Positions 36,405 through 49,817 of a DNA stretch of 64,000 nt are shown here, piece after piece; position 1 is the stretch's first letter, and each line of letters starts with the position of its first letter. The position numbers were made by a program, and so were the translations under genes. The notes beneath the pieces were generated by a model. It saw only the letters and a list, made by a program, of their open reading frames with translations, was not told where the DNA came from and did not search any database. Location: NCBI GenBank assembly GCA_020152595.1, contig JAIGNY010003040.1, positions 294,001-358,000 of the forward strand, read 5' to 3'. This stretch comes from Chiridota heheva (Eukaryota > Echinodermata > Holothuroidea > Apodida > Chiridotidae).

Positions 36405-38734
36405 TAAGTTAAAAACTTCAAAACAGTGAAATGCTGGTTGATTCCAAGCAATAAGATCCAACTATCTAGTGGAGTTACAGTTATCTATCAATGGAGCTGA
36501 CTTGCTCCTACAAGCACTCAGTTACCAACTGCCCCTCCCAACATCTTACTCAACTGGTAAACTTGAAGCATTGACCAAAATGCCAGGGATGCATCAATTT
36601 GCATAAACGGAATAGAAAACAGGAATTCAAGACTACCACCCCATGGCCTTTACTTAGTAACTGAATACTTCCATCTGAACTGAGGAATTTAAAATATGGA
36701 AAATCTGTGACGCCAATAAAACATACATACAAGTTAATACAAAAAGAAATAACCAAATTGGTTTAGGGGGCACGCAAAGACAGGTTTTGTCTGTAGATAA
36801 GAAAAAACATTTAAACACATGAGTAAAAAAAGTGGAGGAAAACACTAAATATGTATTTGAAAATAAGATAAAAGCAGAATATAAATAAAGTGATAATGGT
36901 TCGAACATCGAGTTGATTAAATGATACTTTAGATTCTTTTTAAATGAACTAAGTGAGAGGCTTATATGTTTAAGATAAGAGGCTTAGATGTTTAATGGAG
37001 AAGGTTGATGAGCATGCATTCTGAAGAAGAAAATGTGAATGGGTGTATGTTTTAAAGTTGCCAACCTTTAAATAATCTTATTGATGGAAACCTATTGAAT
37101 ATATTGTATATGATATATTTCAATTTAAGTGGTCTGTCCTGTATACATCACCAAACTTGAATGTACGCCAAGTCTTGCTTGAAAATACATCAATAGGTTA
37201 TTTTGTAATCTGGTATAGTAAATATCAGTAATATTATAATATAAGTAATATAGCAAATTTCGTCCATTGTGATCATGTGTCATGTGATCATTGTGACCAT
37301 GTGATCATTGTGACCATGTGTCATGTGATCATTGTTATCATGTGATCATTGTGACCATGTATCATGTGATCATTATAATCATGTAAGAATTAAGATCCTT
37401 TTTGATCTCGCATAGTTTTTAGTAAGGATTAATGGAAAGGCATTCAGTTAAAAAAGGTACATAGGGAAGTAATGATTACTAATCAGTTTAACGACAGATA
37501 CCACTTAAGGGATTCCATCCTGTGAAAAGGTTCCACAGATGGTATTAGGGCTTGCTATATAATAGTGTTATGTTAATGTTTTTTTTTTAGAAATTGGCCA
37601 CTGTAATTTTCTGAACCTAGAATCATGTTTTTTAAACAATTTTTTAAACAATGGAGGAGGGGGGGGGAGGGGAGCATGTTTTGGCACCAATGGAGTCGGA
37701 TGCCAGCCTGTTTCACCTGCTTTATTTACCCTGTGTATCATTTAATGAGCCATAATAATAAGATCTCATGGTATTCTCTACAGATAGGAAGATTTTGATA
37801 TGAAAATGGTTCTGATTGTAACTAGATGGCAATGATGTCATAATGATGTTAATATTATATTTTTAAGTTAATCGTTTTTAAACTTGTGTACATGTTGAAA
37901 AACTGAAATTATTGAAGAGATTTATAAATGATATTTTTCAGTGTTTTGTGTTTTGATGCTGATGTTTGGCTTTTCACTCAACTTCCAACAGCCTTTTTCT
38001 GCAGGCCTTAAAATTTCATATCGAGATTTATAAAGTCTTTTAGGCGTTGGGAAGAAATATGAATTGGGTCCTTCACACTCTCCAAAACAATATCCTGGAA
38101 AGTGTGATAGTTTGTTTTCATTTCAAGTAATACATTTTCCTTGATCAAAATTTGTGGAATAAAGCACTGTTTCAAAACATTAGGGCTATTTTACTTCCCA
38201 CTACAATTTCATACATTTCTACATTCACCAAGTTCATGAGATTTCTAAACTTTAAAAATATCTATGGTGCCCTTGAGTCGACTCATCACTTAATTAATGT
38301 TAGCTTTTTCTGGCATTCAATATTTGGGTCATTTATAATTTTAGCCCTTGTAAACCATCCTCTTTCGTTACAAGATTGATATCATGTCAAAGGTGTGGCA
38401 TTGATGCACCTATCTAAAATCCTTAGGCTGGATTCACCACTGTTCATTCTGGAAATATTCTTCAAGTCTAGCCCTAGTGTTTGATGTAACCCCAGGCCAG
38501 TATCAGCTTGCATGTGGTGTTGACCTGGACTGTCACGGTACACATGTCATATCCTGCACTAGAAGGAGATAGAACGTTGAGGTGCACCATTCAACGACAA
38601 ATTTTTAAAGAATGACCCCTTATCCCTATTTGGAGTGGAGTGTAGATAGAAAGCAGGGGCAAATGTCATCCAAAAAAAGGTTACAGAAATCTTTCTCATC
38701 TGAGAAGTACTGTATGTCATGCTTCCCCTTTCTA
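36405..38734. other. Stretch without recognised gene
   Basis: No domain or splice-bounded exon recognised. It contains a short repeat array (37262-37386) and a G-rich tract near 37655. Confidence 0.45.
37262..37386. repeat. Short repeat array of CATGTGATCATTGTGAC
   Basis: Seven or so irregular units mixing CATGTGATCATTGTGAC with CATGTGT or CATGTAT spacers. Confidence 0.85.
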
Positions 38735-40071
38735 CTTAGATGTAGAAAGCTAAGCCTATCCTATGCTTTTAGGGTCCTCACCAACACCCAGAACCCTGTT
38801 TACAACCTCATTAGGTACCCCAATTTCTCCACCCTCTTTGATAGGACTAAAACCCTATCCCCTCCCTTCAGCTTACGCATTAAATCAGACCTCTTCCATC
38901 TCGGCATCAACCCCACCACTCTCGGCACCTTCTCCTGGCCCACTTTTCCTACTTGGGCCACCCCCCTCCCTTCTGTCCACCTGGGCCTCTCCACTCATCA
39001 CAAAGTTCAAACCCATCCTAACCTCTTCATCAATCTCCACAACCAAGTCAAAGACCAACTCTCAAATTACACCTCCATCTATACTGATAGGTCCAAGGAG
39101 GGCAACAAGACAGCTGCTGCTGCGGTCATCCAAGACATCACCCTCAGTAGCAGACTTCCCGACTACTCATCCATCTTTTCAGCCCAGGCTAAGGCCATTC
39201 TCCTTGCCCTCAACTTTATTGAGTACTCCCCGCTCAGCCACTTTGTTATTTTTTCCGACTCAAAGGCTATTCTTACTTCTTTACTCAACCTTAAGTAGGA
39301 TAATCTCACATGCCACCTTCTCCTCCACAAACTTCTTTCTCCCACCCTCTGCAGGAAAAGTATTCTTTTCTTCTGGATACTCAGCCACGTTGGCATCGCG
39401 GGTAATGACAGGGCTGATGCAGCCGCTAAGCTTGCCCTCACCCTCCTCCCTGCCCCTTTTCCCAAAACCCTCTCTGACATCAAACCGCTTATCGCTTCCC
39501 TTGTTCGGGACCGCTGGCAAACCTCATGGGAATCCCAAATTGATAACAAACTCCATGTCATCCAGCCCACAATTCCGATCAAAGCCACCATCAACAACCT
39601 CTCTCGTATTGACAACGTTCATATTACCAGTCTTAGAATTGGTCACACTCATCTCACCCACTCCCACCTCCTTATTGGCTCCCCCAACCCCTCTGCAACA
39701 ATTGCCATTGCACCCTCACAATCCATCACGTTCTCCTTGCTTGCCCCCTGTACAACCTTCCCAGAGCTTCCCTACAACTCAATTGCTGAGTTCTTCCAGA
39801 AAAATTCTGCGGATAAAATTATCTCCTTCCTTCATCATGCCTCCCTCTACGACCATATTTAATTCTCCTCTTCCACCCCCTCTCTACTTTGTTTTTGTTT
39901 CAACCATGCACCTCCCCTCACGATCACACAGCTTTCTGACCTTTTGTCCTTAAATTTCTCTCATTCTCGCCCTGTTTCCTTTACTTCCTACCTCTAGAAT
40001 GATCTGACCCCTCAGGCACAATTTGACCTTAGTTGTTGTGGTGCCGTTAAGCCATCATCAAACAAACAAAC
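38735..40071 (+). mobile_element. RNase H-type non-LTR retrotransposon, 3' half, broken
   Basis: The frame at 38735-39298 gives RCRKLSLSYAFRVLTNTQNP, the region after the reverse transcriptase. RNase H blocks follow: YTDRSKEGNKTAAAAVI, FSAQAKAILLALNFIE and FVIFSDSKAILTSL. After frame changes come WILSHVGIAGNDRADAAAK (39380-39435), HTHLTHSHLLIG and, in another frame, CNNCHCTLTIHHVLLACPLY. It ends SFLHHASLYDHI and stop, then the tail GTTGTGGTGCCGTTAAGCC and ATCAAACAAACAAAC. The RNase H would remove template RNA during copying. Several frameshifts make this copy dead. The first catalytic triplet has R for the usual G (TDRS). Confidence 0.85.
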
Positions 40072-40900
40072 TTGCCCGGGTACCATCAACCAGGGCCCAT
40101 TATTGTGAAAGTTATTGAAGGGAGGGGGTATATCATACATTTTTTTTAAATGGTATTACTAATAGTAGATCAAAAAGAAGGGGTATACCTAGAGGGTGAA
40201 AGCCAAAGAAGTAGGCCAAAAACAAAAGACATCGGATAGTGTTCGAGCGATGAGCAGTCAAATAAACATTAAAAACAACGCACATGCACAACATATCACA
40301 TACTAAGTCTTTATTTGTTCTACCTTCCTTAAAGAATGGATCACACATTCTTTGAATGTTATAAATTGAAGTGGCACTTTTCAACAGAGGCACAGTGTTT
40401 CCCATGTAACAAACCAGTTATTCCACTGCAAATCTATGGTTTTAGACACTTTCTTGCAAATTCCTTTTTGTTTGAATATGTATATTCGCCTGAAGTTTGA
40501 TTGGCTGTATAATCGATTTTGCTGGAGTTTCCTAATTTCTTCATTTGGTTGGTACATTTTCGCCCTGTCCCCCATCCCATATTTATGGTGCACACCCTTA
40601 ACCCCAAAGAATTGAGAAAATTTCTGCAAGTATTGTGTATTGTTGTGTACCTGTTTCCATATACAAAATGTCCTACAGAACAAAAAAGTACACATTCACA
40701 ATAAATTGCTATTGAACTTTTATTGGAGTTTTCTTGTTACAGACACATGCAATTTATAAAAGGTTCTGTACAAATTTTACATGATTATTTTATAAAAATT
40801 GTTTTGTATAAATGGAATAAAAATAATCATTATCATTTGTGGAATACAATAAGATTTTATATTTGAATATTATAGCATTTTTATCGTAAGTACAAATTTC
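40072..40900. other. Stretch without recognised gene
   Basis: Only short opposing open frames (40133-40405, 40381-40704). No conserved motif or repeat recognised. Confidence 0.4.
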
Positions 40901-40925
40901 ACTGTTTTATGTGAATAACGTATAC

Positions 40926-41186
40926 CTTAGGGTTAAGTACCTTAGTGTTAAGTACCTTAGCGTTGAGTACCTTAGCATTAAGTACCTTAGCGTTAAGTAC
41001 CTTAACATTAAGTACCTTAGCGTTAAGTACCTTAACATTAAGTACCTTAGCGTTAAGTACCATAGCGTTAAGTACCATAGCGTTTGGCACCTTAGCGTTA
41101 AGCACCTTAGCGTTAAGCACCGTAGTGTTAAGTACCTTAGCGTTAAGTACCTTAGCATTAAGTACCGTAGCGTTAAGTTCCGTAGA
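40926..41186. repeat. 15-bp minisatellite, about 17 copies
   Basis: The unit AAGTACCTTAGCGTT has variants (AACATT, CATAGCG, GCACC). The 15-bp period keeps several frames open on both strands (for example KYLSV and VLNAK pentapeptides), which should not be read as genes. Confidence 0.95.
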
Positions 41187-41648
41187 TTTATATGGTATTG
41201 AATAACCCCAAACAACCTACTAGATATATGATTAAAATTTTCAAAAACAACCTACAAAATCTCTCGTACAAAAATGCCCAAAGTCAAAGTTTTCAAAACC
41301 AGTGAGGTCACTTATTTTTTCTAGGTCAGTAGTGGAATATAACTAGGGAGAGTGTGGAATCCTTCCCAGGCTTGACCGGCTGTCCAAAATATTTTGGATT
41401 TATTTTTAATTTTTATGTTTGAAATACATGTTAAAAAAAATATAAAAAAATTGGCTTGATCAGTTGATATCAATTACATCATGTATGAATTAATGGGAAA
41501 TTGACAGATACAAAGGTAAAATGCGAGAGGTCGGAACAAGGGAAGGATCCAGAAAGCTTCTCTGCTTTAGAAGACCGGCCCCAAATTATTTCTGCCCCCT
41601 AAACAGACTTAATCCGGCCCTGTAGACATAACACAAAACCATCATAGC

Positions 41649-42220
41649 TTAGAAGAATATTCCCATGGATTTTCATTTTTTCATATATGATAGAAAATTT
41701 GTAGAAACAAAAGTAATGAAAAAAACTATGTTAGTATCTTATTCTGTTTAGAAGTTATGACAATTTAAAGAGTAGAAAACTGTTCTTAAAAACATATGTA
41801 TATGTCCTTCAGCTTGGTGATGTCTTCAAGGCAATTCCAGCACAGTTATGTATTTCTTATCAATTTAATCACACGTTTTTAACATTATCAAACAGCATTT
41901 TTGGTTCATTATAGAGATAGGGTGGAATATATAATTTACAAGAAAACTTTTTTTTTTTTTGGTGTACATCACATTTACAATGATTAAAAAAATCCAAATC
42001 ATTTTTAAAGAAATACAAAAGACTTTTTGTTGAAATTGTCTCTATGACATCACAGATGTTGCCAGATGTTGCCAATCAGTCATTTTTGTCCAAATTCAAA
42101 AATACTTTACAATTTTGTAACTTCTAAATACGGAATAAGATATTAACATAGTTTTTTCACCACTTTGTTTCTAAAATGTTTCTCTATCATAAATGAAAAT
42201 TCTTGGGAATATTCCTTTAA
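41649..42220. mobile_element. MITE family A, full copy
   Basis: Ends GAATATTCCCATGGATTTTC and, inverted, AAAATTCTTGGGAATATTCC, with about 100-base inverted similarity. The interior matches 43947-44504 in reverse complement, including the 'CATTTTTGGTTCATTATAGA' block at 41897-41916. Confidence 0.82.
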
Positions 42221-42368
42221 AAGATTAAGTGACCACATACATATTAAAAGTAATTCTGGGAGCCTAGCAAGAATTATCAAAGACATTTCCTTCATGCAAT
42301 GGTACAGTGTATCTTCTTGTGTTCCTATCAACATAAAGACGAAAAGACCCTTGTTTAGATTTTTAATT

Positions 42369-42573
42369 GGCTAAAATACCCAGCTTAAAATGTGAAAATA
42401 ACAATCTTACTTGCTGAAGTTAAATTCATTGTCATGTTAATTTTACAATGTTACAACTCCGTGTGTAGCCGGGCTAAAATACCCAGCCTAAAATGTGAAA
42501 ATAACAATCTTACTTGCTGAAGTTAAATTCATTGTCATGTTAATTTTACAATGTTACACCTCCGTGTGTAGCC
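42369..42573. repeat. 103-bp tandem duplication
   Basis: GGCTAAAATACCCAGC begins at 42369 and again at 42472. The copies differ at only a few positions, so the duplication is recent. Confidence 0.95.
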
Positions 42574-43687
42574 TCAGGCTTACTTGGACAGTAAAAACAA
42601 AACTTATATCCAATACCATTGTGGTTTTGTTTACAAAATTTCAGTTGCACCCTTAACAATTTCAGCCTCTTATATGATAAAAACACAGCATGGCCACACT
42701 GTAGCCAAACTTGTTGCACAATCATGCCATATTTGGGTGTTCTTTAACATTTTATAAGTACTAAAATGTGTTCAAGTTAGTCAACCACACACACACACAC
42801 AAAAAGAGCTATGTCAGATTTGAAGCAGTACAAAAAGAACCCTGAATACATTTGAATGCCAACAGCACACTATTAATACACACATATCAATACATATGCA
42901 TAAATCACACCATGTTCAACAAAATATTCGTCATGGTAACACAATTGCATTACTAAATACACTATTTAAATCTTAAAATCAATATCAAATAACTCAAGCT
43001 TCATGTGACCCTAGTCCCCCCATTAAAACAATAAGATGCTAAAAATTGTTACAAGCTTCTAAAAAAAAAACACTGCTTTAGAAAATATTTAAAAAAACTA
43101 TTGCACACACTACAGCTGGCAAACTTAAGTCTAAATTCAAAGCTGGTGCCAAATTTAAGGTATATGGACAGGTAAAAATAAACAAGCTTAAATGGTTTAA
43201 AATAACTAAAAACTATGAAAACAAAGCTGAAAATTGACCATTTTAAAACTTATTTAGCATTAAGTTATGTAATATTTTGTAACATCAGAATGGGACAAGT
43301 AGAGAATTGCTTATTTTAACTTATTATTTTTGGGGCCTTCCCCAAATTATTTTGCATGGGAGAAGTTGGCTATAGTGAAATTGTTTATTATTATAACCTT
43401 GACCCAGATTTAGCAGAAGAAAGCAATTTGAGGACATTTGATATTTGAAATCTGGGAAAGAATTAGAAATAAAAGAATTTTAGTTTGTTTTCTTGTTCAT
43501 ACATGACCATCAATCATTGTGATCATGTAAAGACTGTTCTGCTCAGAATTCAAGAGATAATAATAATAAACCTCTAATTAATAATAACCTCCTTTCATCT
43601 AATTATCCTAATTTAATTTGCATTGCTGAATACCTTTCTCAGGTTGCAAAGTAATTAAAAATCAATCAAATCCATACTAAGCCATGA
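42574..43687. other. Stretch without recognised gene
   Basis: AT-rich, no open frame of note. A short (CA)n tract is at 42785-42801. Confidence 0.45.
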
Positions 43688-43935
43688 ATGCCCATGCTTT
43701 ATCCCCAAATTCCTTGGAGTAAGCGGATGAAAGCACATGGCTCCCCTGGATAGGACACCCAGTCCATCGCAGGTTCAGTCCCCAGCAGTGCTCACAGAGT
43801 GCATTTTACAGCTGAGTGAACTGGAGCAAGCACATGAGTGAACTGGACACAATGCAACACTCGTGGTGGGAATTGAACCTGGTACCTTTCACATACGAGC
43901 ATGACTCCTTAATTACTGCACTTCTGAAGTAAGAT
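43688..43935 (-). mobile_element. tRNA-headed SINE with L2-like tail
   Basis: On the minus strand a B-box-like AGGTTCAATTCCC sits near 43880. The body follows, then GCTGGGGACTGAACCTGCGA, TGGACTGGGTGTCCTATCC, and a degenerate end near 43690. The tail matches the + strand segment at 47015-47100. Confidence 0.65.
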
Positions 43936-43946
43936 GTTAATAATAT

Positions 43947-44504
43947 AATATGGAATATTCCCATGGATTTTCATTTTTTCATATATGATAGAGAAAATTT
44001 GTAGAAACAAAGTGGTGAAAAAAGTATGTTAATATCTTATCCCATTTAGAGGTTACGACATTTTAAAAGTATTTTTGAATTTGGACAAAAGTGACTGATT
44101 GGCAACATCTGTGATATCATAGAGACAATTTTAAGAAAAAGTCTTGTTTCTTTAAAATGATTTTTTTTTTTTTTTATCATTGTAAATGTAATGTACACCA
44201 AGAAAGAAACAAAATGTTTTCTTGTAAATTATATATTCCACCCTATCTCTATAATGAACCAAAAATGCTGTTTGATAATGTAAAAAAGTGTGATTAAATT
44301 GATAAGAAATACATAACTGTCCTGGAATTGCTATGACATCACCAAGCTGAAGGACATACTGTACAATGTGTTTTTAAGAACATTTTTCTACTCTTTAACT
44401 TCTAAATGGAATAAGATATTATCATTGTTTTTTCACCACTTTGTTCCTACAAATTTTCTCTATCATATATGAAAAAATGAAAATCCATTGGAATATTCCT
44501 TTAA
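43947..44504. mobile_element. MITE family A, full copy in opposite internal orientation
   Basis: Inverted ends GGAATATTCCCATGGATTTT and CATTGGAATATTCCTTTAA. The interior is the reverse complement of the copy at 41649-42220. Confidence 0.85.
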
Positions 44505-45683
44505 TTGGTCACAGAGTGAGAAAGAATGTACTTGAAACTTAGTTGTGTCAAGGTAATGTTGCATATCAAAGCTGTCATAAAATGACTGGTATCAAGACTA
44601 GATGACAGGAGGTGACATCATAAGACTCATTTCACAATATTTAATGTAAGTTTTTAAATATCCGATTTAGCTGATTAGATTATTATTGGTTTATAAGCAA
44701 CATTCTAAAATAAAATACAGACATACGTTCAGCTACCTAGCTTCCGTTGTAAACATGATCATGTGGATAACTACAGTATGATGTGCATTTTATTAATGTT
44801 CCAATGATATGACTCGGACCATCAAAGTGTTGTCAATCCAAACAACCTCACCAAAGACAACATGAGAAGAGGAAGGGAAACTGTGCTTTATTGACATAGC
44901 CTTTAGACTTGAAATAAATTGTAGTAATTGATTACATTTGTCCAAGTAAATTACTTTGCTTGCAAGTAAATCTAATAGTAATTGATCACTTTCATTTTTA
45001 CGTGTAATCGTAATTGTAAATTATGAAGTAATCGATTATATTGTATGTGTAATTGCCCCAAGTCTAAACCTAGTTTGCTGTAAAGGGTGAATCAAACCAA
45101 AAAAATGAAGAAAAACATCAAGCAGATGGAACATGAAATGGTTCTTTCTGAGAATACCACCATGCAAGATGGATCAGAGAAGGTACATCTCCCAAGAAAC
45201 CCTTTAAAAATAAATAAATTATCTGGCAACACAATTACATTTTCCCAAGGTACAAAAAAAATCCAGAACAGAAAATACATAAAGTTATTTCAAGGTATAA
45301 TGTCATTAATTTTAAACTGAAAGTTTAATAAATGTGAGGTAACAAAAGGCTTGCATCAAGGTGATAGCCCAAAACTAGGATATTATTTAAGTTATGAGGT
45401 TGTGAATAAAGAGACAACCAGTCATTTCACTCTCATGTTGACCGACCACCTTGTAAATTATTTTATTTACTGACTTATTTCAAACTCTTTTCCACTGATA
45501 TAAATATGCATTTTCAGCATGAAATATGGATGGACTAGACCACCCTAACTCAGCACTCTGTTAATAAGGCCTCTTAATTAGTCGGTGGGATAAATGGCTA
45601 GCATCTTGGTAGAAATAGCTGAGCAAATTCACCTTTTAAGTTACAATTACTACATCATGTTAAATGGCTTGCTTTCCAGGGTT
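44505..45683. other. 3' flank of the SAPCD2-like gene
   Basis: No coding block. 44925-45055 is rich in TAATTGATTAC-like TAAT cores. AAUAAA-type signals on the minus strand include AATAAA at 45467-45462, about 220 bases past the SAPCD2 stop, a candidate polyadenylation signal. Confidence 0.4.
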
Positions 45684-45812
45684 TTACAGGAATATGCTAT
45701 TTTCTGTCTTTTCTCGATTCTGTTGTTTGGCTCGTGCATCGAACATCTGTCTGATGAGGGCAGCCTTCTCTTTCTCGAGCACAGTTATCTTTTCGCTCTT
45801 GCTGGAAACCTC
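45684..45812 (-). CDS. SAPCD2: SAPCD2-like terminal exon
   Basis: Forty-two codons and TAA, EVSSKSEKITVLEKEKAALI then RQMFDARAKQQNREKTENSI and FL, after a TTTCACAG acceptor. Heptad-like coiled coil. The final residues (SIFL) are a possible PDZ-type C-terminus. Confidence 0.93.
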   Translation of the reverse strand, partial: EVSSKSEKITVLEKEKAALIRQMFDARAKQQNREKTENSIFL

Positions 45813-48800
45813 CTGTGAAAAGAAAAGGTATTTTTTAGATAAAAAACATTTTTTTTCTAATTTCAGGCTTGATGGGCATGGATCTAAATATAGTTGTACC
45901 TCAAACATACAAACCATTATAATCTCAATGAAAAAGTATTAAAATAAATTTTGTAGAAAAAGCGCAAAAATTTCAAAAATACAGATTATTTTTAATTTGT
46001 TTTCAAGGAAACAGAATTAGTAGATATACTTCTCCATTTGTCCACCATCCCAAATGATGATAATACTTAAATGTTAACACTTTCTGGAAGTGACTATCAA
46101 CATGCAAAATAGTCCTTTAAAGCAATAAGTGAACATCACTTATTGAAGATACTTTGCAAATGGGATCCTTATAAGGTTGTTGCAAGAAATTGAAAAAATA
46201 ATTTGTGGTTCAGGAATGGCTGCCCAAATCATTGACATGCAGTTCAGGTAAGTGACACAAACAATGTACTGTCAGCATGTAGGGACTTCAGGTTTTACTT
46301 GAACAACTGTAGCGTTGCTTTTCAATCATAATTTTGCATCCTTAAAGCCATTTGACTTATTATAATGCAGTGGGTCATGAAAGATGAGATATAAATCATG
46401 GCTGTATATCCCCTCCCTTCCCCCCCCCCCCTTTCCCCCTCAACAGCAACACAAGCCTTGCTGTGGCACTATTTCACTAAAATGCACATGTAATATTTAG
46501 TTTTTGTTTTAGTCTTTTTCTCTCCCCCCTCCCCTCCGCCTTCTCCAACAGCAACACAAGCCTTGCAGTGGCACTTTTCAATAGGCCTCTAACGCCATGT
46601 ATAAATGTATTTTAGGTTTAAAAAATAAATGATACTTCAGTTTTGGTATTGATGTCATGACCAATGGGGTACATGTTCTGTCACTAGTACAGCCAACCAT
46701 CAAGAAGGCAGAACCCTTGGATAAACCAATAGCCTGCAAGAATATCACTCTCTTACAACAATACTTTGCAGTATATTTGGTCCCACAAATTGGACTGCAA
46801 TATTTCTTAGTTCTTACAAACCTGTGTTAATTGCCTGTTTTGATCCTTTAGTTGGGATACCAGCGGCAAGTTTCTCATGTCATGTTGATGTGCCTTGGTG
46901 GGAAGAGCAAGATTCATGTGGTCCGGGAAACCCTGCAAAAACAAGATAAATTTACAAAATATATTCTCTACAATTATAAATAAACAACCTATAAATCCCA
47001 ATATAAAACGATGAGTACCAGCAATGCTGGGGAGTTGACCTGCAATGGACTGGTGCCCCGTCCAGGGGGAGTCATGTACTGTCATCCACTTGCACCATGG
47101 AAACTGGTAATAAGCACCAGCTCTATGAGCCTAATGGCTGGATGGATATAGCTAGCTAAAACAGATTCGATAATCTGTGACATAAAAATACACAAAGACC
47201 AAAAACAACCCTGAGACAGACAGGTTAAAAGGGAGAAAGAAATGCTTGTCATGGAATAGCTGGAAGTCAGTTTTAAGTCAGTTGCTTGAGTCATTTTTCC
47301 ATTATGGATGTGAAACATGGAAGATGACGAAAAGATGAGAAAACAAAATAGATGAATTCCAGAACATGCATCTGTGAAGGATACTGAAAATAAGATGGCA
47401 AGATAGAGTGACAAATGAAGAGTTGACAACCAGAGCATATACAAAATGAATAAGCGATGCCATGAGGAATAGGAGATAGAAATGGCTGGGGCAAATGTTT
47501 AGAGTCTAAACTTTAGACAAGACCATGGAAATGACTGTAATTTAGCATTGACCTGGGCCTCAGAGGGAAAGAGAAAGCATGGACACCAAATGGTGATGAA
47601 TGGTTGGGAAAAGAGGACCAAAGCTAGGCGGACTTCCTGGGGATGGCTGGAGGCATTCTGTGGAGGCCTGATACGCTACTTGACGTGAAGCAGATAGGTG
47701 AGGTAAGGGATTAGCTGTAGCAAAGTTTGGGAAGTGGCCCAATATAGAAGGAAATAGCTCAAGATAGAGGAAAGTGGAAGTCTGTGCTAAAAGCTTCAAT
47801 CTCTGCATGAAGAAGAAAGGAGCAAGATAAGGTAAAATATAACTACCCAATGCGCATTGTATTACAAAATAGATTTAATTGATGTATATCAACGTTCTCT
47901 ATAGTGAGTTGCCAAAAGGGGGAAGGGAGGACTACAACTCAAATTGAATGGCCAAAAGTCTCCAAATGTTAACTCAATTTGAAGATCATCTTCAAACAAG
48001 CAATTTGTTCCTGATAATTGATATCTCAGGTTAAAGGAGACAAAAAGTTTAACATATTTCTTGTTTCATTGGATAAACAAAATACAGCAAGTCAAAAGCT
48101 TATTCATAGCTCAAGACATCCATATGAAAGCTGCCAATTTGTTCAATTCCGTATACAAACCTTGCCAAACATAACGTTATTTACCCTCCAACACAGCAAT
48201 GGAATGTAATGTATTACTTTTTAATTTTCTACAAAGAAATTGTTTCAAATGTTGTGACAAGAATTTGTAATAACTTGTTTTGGTAATATCATGATTATAA
48301 AGAAATACATAACAATTCAACATCCTCCTGGGATGATGACATCATCGGCTGCATGTTTTAACATCAAAATGGCGGCTCCCATAGTGGTGGAATTAATGTG
48401 TTTAACCCTTACTGTACCATGTGTCGATATATCGCCGTTTTCACTAAAACCACCTTTTTCTAAAAATAAAATTGGGACTTTATCAGACTTTATCATTTTA
48501 AAGTACTCTGATATTTCTTTCACAAAATGTAACTTTTTTATAGGGGTCATAATACAGATTTTAAGAAAAAGTAGCTTGAAAAAAGGTAAAACTCAAAAAT
48601 TGGCAAAAAATGTGTTTTTCCCTTCAAGATCACATTTTTGCTTCAAATTCAAACATGCAAATCCTAAGAAATGATATTATTTGATTTTTGGTCTAATTTT
48701 TATAATCCCTACCTGCAATCTTTTGTGCGGGAGAAATTTCTTCACAATTCATAAATTTCTGCCATATTTGACCCTTTTTTATTTTCTTCAAAAAAATTGT

Positions 48801-49758
48801 GTCACACATGGTTCATTGAACTGCCGTTCAAAAGTGCTTGCAATTTCCTTTCATTTGATATATAAATACAGGCTGACCTAATCTATTTGGAACCTTTCCT
48901 ATAATAATTAAATTTCACCACAGCATTTTCAATGATCATGTACTGTAGTGGATATGAACATGGCCAGCACACAAGCGCACCCGGTTTGAGTCTCACCGAG
49001 ACTACTGCGTTTTAATTTTTCTGCTGCAGTTTTCAGGGGTCATTTGACTAAAATCATTTTTGGTGTTTTTTCATCTTTCCTTTCTTTCTAAAAATTCTAG
49101 ATTAGCATCATTGGAAAGGAAATTTTTGATAAAGAATCTAGATATGTAACGAAAATCTCAGTTTTCAATATTGACAAGAAGTTATACTTGTGCAAAGATT
49201 GGCTATTCTTGACCAAATTAAGCCAAAAATTGCTTAATTTGTATATTTTTGTCCAATATTTCCTAATTTGGTTTTCATTACTCAAAAGATAAATATCTTA
49301 GCTTTCATTCCAACCAAACTTGTAATGAAAGGAAGGTTGTCAAAATGCATATATAAAAAAAGTTACAAAAATTGGGCTGCATTTTTAAAAGCCCTGGTAG
49401 AGTAAGGGTTAATAAAAAAAAAAAAATGGTAGATTGCTTTCAGTTGTGAAACTTAGTCAGAAAATTGGTTATTTTTAATTGTATCATGAAATAAGGATTA
49501 ATTAAGCCAGACTTGATGTCTTCTTGAAGCATAAAGGAAATAAAACTTATCCAATATTTTGTTTTTGTGCTACAATTAGGAACTGTGCATTATCGTACTT
49601 TAGGGCTGTCAATCATATATCAACACTTACATCTTTGCTCTTCATGAGAGAGTTCAGTTGTCTGTTGATTTCTTGTATTCGTGTACTCCTGAATGCAATC
49701 TGGTCTTGGTGCTTCAAAGATACAGAATCCTGAAAGAAAAAAACAAACATATAATAAT

Positions 49759-49817
<59 letters not shown>

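Noticed and set aside
38763..39953. Long 396-residue open frame on the + strand
   Set aside because: Pro/Ser-rich shadow in the wrong frame over the LINE. RNase H and cysteine/histidine blocks lie in the other frames.
40899..41215. Overlapping open frames on both strands with pentapeptide repeats
   Set aside because: Same cause: a 15-bp tandem array.
48950..49015. tRNA gene
   Set aside because: Only weak B-box-like sequence, poor A box and no convincing cloverleaf; it lies inside a MITE, so at most a tRNA-like relic.
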